This document shows, piece after piece, positions 61,489 through 64,000 of a stretch of 64,000 bases of DNA. The stretch comes from Pontibacter pudoricolor. GTDB taxonomy: Bacteria; Bacteroidota; Bacteroidia; Cytophagales; Hymenobacteraceae. The position numbers and the translations under genes are program-made. Positions within the stretch are counted from its first letter, which is position 1. Each line of letters begins with the position of its first letter. The notes under the pieces are model-generated. The model worked only from the letters and a program-made list of their open reading frames with translations. It was not told where the DNA came from and ran no database searches. The stretch spans positions 1,860,001 through 1,924,000 of the forward strand of contig NZ_CP048106.1 in the NCBI RefSeq assembly GCF_010092985.1. Direction: 5' to 3'.

Positions 61489-62568
61489 TTATCCGATCTC
61501 GATAACAACATCGCTGGTAAGCGGGTGACCTACACAGTTCAGCACATAGCCTTCGTCCAGCTCCGCATCCGACAAGCCTTCACGCTCATCCAGGTGCACT
61601 TTTCCGCTCAGGCACTTACCACGGCAAGCGGTACACAAACCCGCCTGGCAAGAGTACGGCAGATCAACATCCTGGTCCAGAGCAGCTTCCAGTATAGTCT
61701 GGTCCGGGTTTACGGTTACGCTGTATTCCGAGCCTTCGTAAATAATGGTTACTGTTTGGGTGGTTATCTCATCTTCGTCAGTAGCACTTACATTGCCATG
61801 CTGGTCCGAATCAGGTTCGCCGGTTAGCTTGCTGCTCACAAAACTTTCCCTGAAAACCTTATCGAATGGCACATGCAATACGTTCAGGGCTTTCTTTACT
61901 TCATCCATCATGCCTTCCGGGCCGCACATAAAGTATAATCCATTGCTGATTTTGGATAACTGCAGGCGCTCCAGAATTTTAATGATCAGGCTCTGGTTCA
62001 CCCGGCCGCGGTATTCGCAATTCTGATTTGGCTGGCTAAAGATGTAAGCAATCTGTAAACGGTCCGGGTTTTCGGCGCGCAGTTGCTCCAGCTGGTCTTT
62101 AAAGATCACCGAGTTCTCGTCGCGGTTACCGTACAGCAATGTAACCTTACTGTTCGGTTCTTCGCGCAGCACGCCTTTAAGTATAGACATAAGCGGCGTT
62201 ATGCCACTGCCAGCCCCTAATAAGATTACGTTGCGGGTTTCAGCGACATCGCAGGTAATACAGAAATTACCAAGTGGCTCCATCACTTCAATCTCCTGCC
62301 CTACTGCTGCATTATCAAGCAAGTAATTAGACACTTTACCGCCCGGCACGCGCTTTATAGTTACCGATAGGGTGTTCTCGTGGGGTGTACTGCTGAGCGA
62401 GTAAGAGCGGCGTTCTTTTTTACCTTCAAACGGAATGATCAGGGTAAGAAACTGGCCTGGCTTATAGTTTATAGTTTGATTCTGTGGTTGTTCAAAATGA
62501 AGGGTAACAGCATCTGAAGTTTCACGGGTGATGTCCGAAATTTTCAGTGTGTGGTAAGAGTTACTCAT
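61489..62568 (-). CDS. paaE: Phenylacetyl-CoA epoxidase reductase PaaE
   Basis: 359-residue electron-transfer protein. The N-terminal FNR-type domain binds FAD (RSYSLSSTP) and NAD(P)H (LLGAGSGITPLMSIL, and YFMCGPEGMMDEV). The C-terminal plant-type ferredoxin domain binds [2Fe-2S] via CQAGLCTACRGKC and the Cys in YVLNCVGHP. It passes electrons from NADPH to PaaA. It is on the opposite strand to paaABCD, separated by the NlpE-like and pepF genes, so the paa genes do not form one operon here. Confidence 0.93.
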   Translation of the reverse strand: MSNSYHTLKISDITRETSDAVTLHFEQPQNQTINYKPGQFLTLIIPFEGKKERRSYSLSSTPHENTLSVTIKRVPGGKVSNYLLDNAAVGQEIEVMEPLGNFCITCDVAETRNVILLGAGSGITPLMSILKGVLREEPNSKVTLLYGNRDENSVIFKDQLEQLRAENPDRLQIAYIFSQPNQNCEYRGRVNQSLIIKILERLQLSKISNGLYFMCGPEGMMDEVKKALNVLHVPFDKVFRESFVSSKLTGEPDSDQHGNVSATDEDEITTQTVTIIYEGSEYSVTVNPDQTILEAALDQDVDLPYSCQAGLCTACRGKCLSGKVHLDEREGLSDAELDEGYVLNCVGHPLTSDVVIEIG

Positions 62569-62835
62569 TTTAGTTTATAGTTTATAATGATGATTTAAGT
62601 TTTAGAGCCTGTTTACAAGTGGAAAGTTACAATAAACTTAGCTGTTGTGATAAAGTTTTCACTAAAACACAACGCTTTTGTATAAAGTATACGTACAAGA
62701 CCAAAACTGAAAACAGCCTGTATAAAGATTGAGAAAAAAACTGCAACTTTGTGCTGTTGAGCTGTTTCAGAAACAAAATGGGTAAAAGGCCCCAGCTCAA
62801 TTACCGTTCTAACACCTTACTACAATAAAACTGTG
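62569..62835. other. Gap upstream of paaE and the HNH/AP2 gene
   Basis: No gene seen. The paaE-proximal end has TTTATAGTTTATA. No PaaR-type CNAACGNNCGTTNG repeat is visible here, so PaaR control of paaE is not supported by sequence. Confidence 0.4.
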
Positions 62836-63390
62836 ATGCTTTATAAACTCACGCTAAAAAACTGTGAAAAAACCGTAGTGGTAGATGACCACACTTACGA
62901 GTACATTCAGAAAAATGCATATCTGCAGCAGATCGAATTCCTGAAACACCTGCGCATCCACTCTAACGGCTATGCCTTCTTCCAGAAGAACTGGCCGCTA
63001 AAGAATGGCAAGTACCGCAACGAGACGATCTACCTGCATAAACTTATCGGCGAACAGCTCCTGGAAAAGCAGGAAAGCAACATTAAGCTGTACGTGCACT
63101 TCAAAAACGGCAACAAACTGGACTGCCGCCGCGAGAACCTGGAGTGGGCACCGCTTTGCAAAATTGTGCGCAACACCACTAAAACCGAGAACAAACTTGG
63201 TGTGCGTGGCGTGCATAAGGAAGCCCAGAAGTACAGAGCCATCATCCACCATAACAAGCAGCGTATCAACCTGGGTACTTTCGAGACTTTGCAGGAAGCC
63301 GCCATGGCCTACAGCAGAAAATCGGAAGAGCTGTTTGGTAAAACTAAAAGTTTAAAAACACTCTCTAAGTTTGTGGAAGAAGTAAATTAA
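62836..63390 (+). CDS. HNH-like plus AP2/ERF domain DNA-binding protein
   Basis: 184 residues from the ATG at 62836 (a GTG precedes it). The central part resembles an HNH endonuclease: IYLHKLIG, then VHFKNGNKLDCRRENLEW, where the usual DH(I)NGN appears as VHFKNGN, so the catalytic Asp-His pair is altered. The last third is an AP2 domain: KLGVRGVHKEAQKYRAIIHH, KQRINLGTFETLQEAAMAY. In bacteria and phages HNH-AP2 proteins are mostly mobile homing endonucleases; this stand-alone chromosomal copy may have become a DNA-binding regulator. No intron or mobile element surrounds it. Confidence 0.8.
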   Translation: MLYKLTLKNCEKTVVVDDHTYEYIQKNAYLQQIEFLKHLRIHSNGYAFFQKNWPLKNGKYRNETIYLHKLIGEQLLEKQESNIKLYVHFKNGNKLDCRRENLEWAPLCKIVRNTTKTENKLGVRGVHKEAQKYRAIIHHNKQRINLGTFETLQEAAMAYSRKSEELFGKTKSLKTLSKFVEEVN

Positions 63391-63437
63391 CTTCTTATAC
63401 TTGCGCCTGCAGCCAGACCCGCTGCACTATAGAGTGA

Positions 63438-64000
63438 ATGAAAACAACAACAGAACTTAGCGAACTGCTGAGACGGCACACTACTGCCTTTGCCCCGGTC
63501 ATCGACACCGACCTGCAAAGCAACGTAGTGTGCCGTCTTGATTTTACGGCTGCCAACAACCTGTTGCAGCAAACCGATTTAGTTGATACAGCGACTTTTA
63601 ACGAAGCTGTAAACCAGATGCTGAGTGAGCAAAAGGCTATAGTTGGCGTGGGTGGTTATTTCGAAGACCGGTCTATTTACAGACGCAGCTCACACTTCGA
63701 TGCAGCCGCCGAAAGCCGCAACCTGCATTTAGGTATTGATATCTGGATGGAAGCTGAAACGCCGGTTTATACTCCGTTGGATGCTACCGTACATAGTTTC
63801 CAGGACAACAATAACTTTGGAGATTACGGTCCAACTATAATTCTGCAACACGAACTGGAAGGTGTTACTTTTTATACGTTGTATGGCCACCTGAGCCGGA
63901 AATCGTTGGAAGGACTAGAAGTTGGAAAAGCTTTCAGAAAAGGCGAAAGAATCGCCTGGCTTGGTAACTACCCGGAGAACGGCGACTGGCCGCCACACCT
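63438..64000 (+). CDS. M23 family peptidase, N-terminal part (3' end outside window)
   Basis: Open frame from the ATG at 63438 to the window end, 187 codons. No signal peptide: it starts MKTTTELSELLRRHTT. The LytM/M23 zinc site is visible as RNLHLGIDIW (HxxxD), YTLYGHLSRKS, and the HxH-like end WPPHL just at the window edge. M23 enzymes cut peptidoglycan cross-bridges; the missing signal peptide is unusual and suggests a cytoplasmic or fused multi-domain protein. In some Bacteroidetes such M23 modules are attached to aminotransferases, which cannot be checked here. Confidence 0.85.
   Translation, partial: MKTTTELSELLRRHTTAFAPVIDTDLQSNVVCRLDFTAANNLLQQTDLVDTATFNEAVNQMLSEQKAIVGVGGYFEDRSIYRRSSHFDAAAESRNLHLGIDIWMEAETPVYTPLDATVHSFQDNNNFGDYGPTIILQHELEGVTFYTLYGHLSRKSLEGLEVGKAFRKGERIAWLGNYPENGDWPPH

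Overview
The window is chromosomal DNA of a Bacteroidetes bacterium, most likely a pigmented aerobe of the Cytophagales close to Hymenobacteraceae/Pontibacter. This is inferred from gene content, not from a database match. Supporting signs are promoters of the TTTG-N20-TAnnTTTG type, a protein with a type IX secretion (gliding-motility-type) C-terminal domain, lipoproteins with Asp-rich export signals, a DUF4290-murA pair, a three-gene Bacteroidetes-type succinate dehydrogenase and a carotenoid operon. Base composition is moderate (mid-40s % GC by eye). I see no tRNA, rRNA, CRISPR array or complete insertion sequence.

Layout. 1-6 kb: 3' end of a UvrD/PcrA helicase, DUF4290 gene, murA, an AT-rich orphan, an S33-type hydrolase, a DUF1810 gene and menB. 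6-12.6 kb: DUF4349 lipoprotein, a decayed copy of the murA 3' end, a frameshifted envelope-protein gene, an RNA methyltransferase, murB and two paralogous poly-Asp lipoproteins. 12.6-24.6 kb: mutS2, yhcH-like gene, a CopB-type copper ATPase, chrA, a degenerate CPBP protein, fabD, a DCC-family protein and a large secreted FN3/CHU_C protein. 24.8-29 kb: sdhCAB and an FMN reductase. 29-44.4 kb (minus): a complete dcw cluster, mraZ-rsmH-ftsL-ftsI-murE-mraY-murD-ftsW-murG-murC-ftsQ-ftsA-ftsZ, preceded by a promoter with three 10-bp-phased MraZ-type boxes and a group of DnaA boxes. 45-53.1 kb (minus): outer-membrane protein, then carotenoid genes crtW-ispH-crtYcd-(unknown)-crtB-crtI-ECF sigma, and upstream a CarH/LitR-type B12 photoreceptor-like regulator and crtZ. 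53.9-55 kb: a gene-free repeat island. 55-62.6 kb: phenylacetate degradation (paaR-paaABCD, and paaE on the other strand) with an NlpE-like lipoprotein and an M3 peptidase between. The end holds an HNH/AP2 protein and the start of an M23 peptidase.

How genes work together. murA, murB, murC-E, mraY and murG form the peptidoglycan precursor route and the dcw cluster joins it to the divisome. ispH, crtB, crtI, crtYcd, crtZ and crtW give a route from isoprenoid precursors to ketolated/hydroxylated carotenoids, with a light-sensor-like MerR protein and an ECF sigma factor as likely regulators. PaaR probably represses its own promoter, and perhaps the paa genes, through an inverted repeat between the -33 and -7 elements.

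Most striking signals. (1) The palindrome CTATAG, best as AACTATAGTT, is several-fold over-represented across the window, inside and between genes. (2) A family of AT-rich, word-repeat inverted elements sits in gaps between genes, four of them within apparent operons. (3) The murA 3' end plus its terminator is duplicated and decayed 4 kb away. (4) The dcw upstream region carries phased MraZ-type boxes, DnaA boxes and a second phased GTGG array. Two genes, including the essential mraY, are broken by apparent one-base losses in homopolymer runs, which look like sequencing errors.
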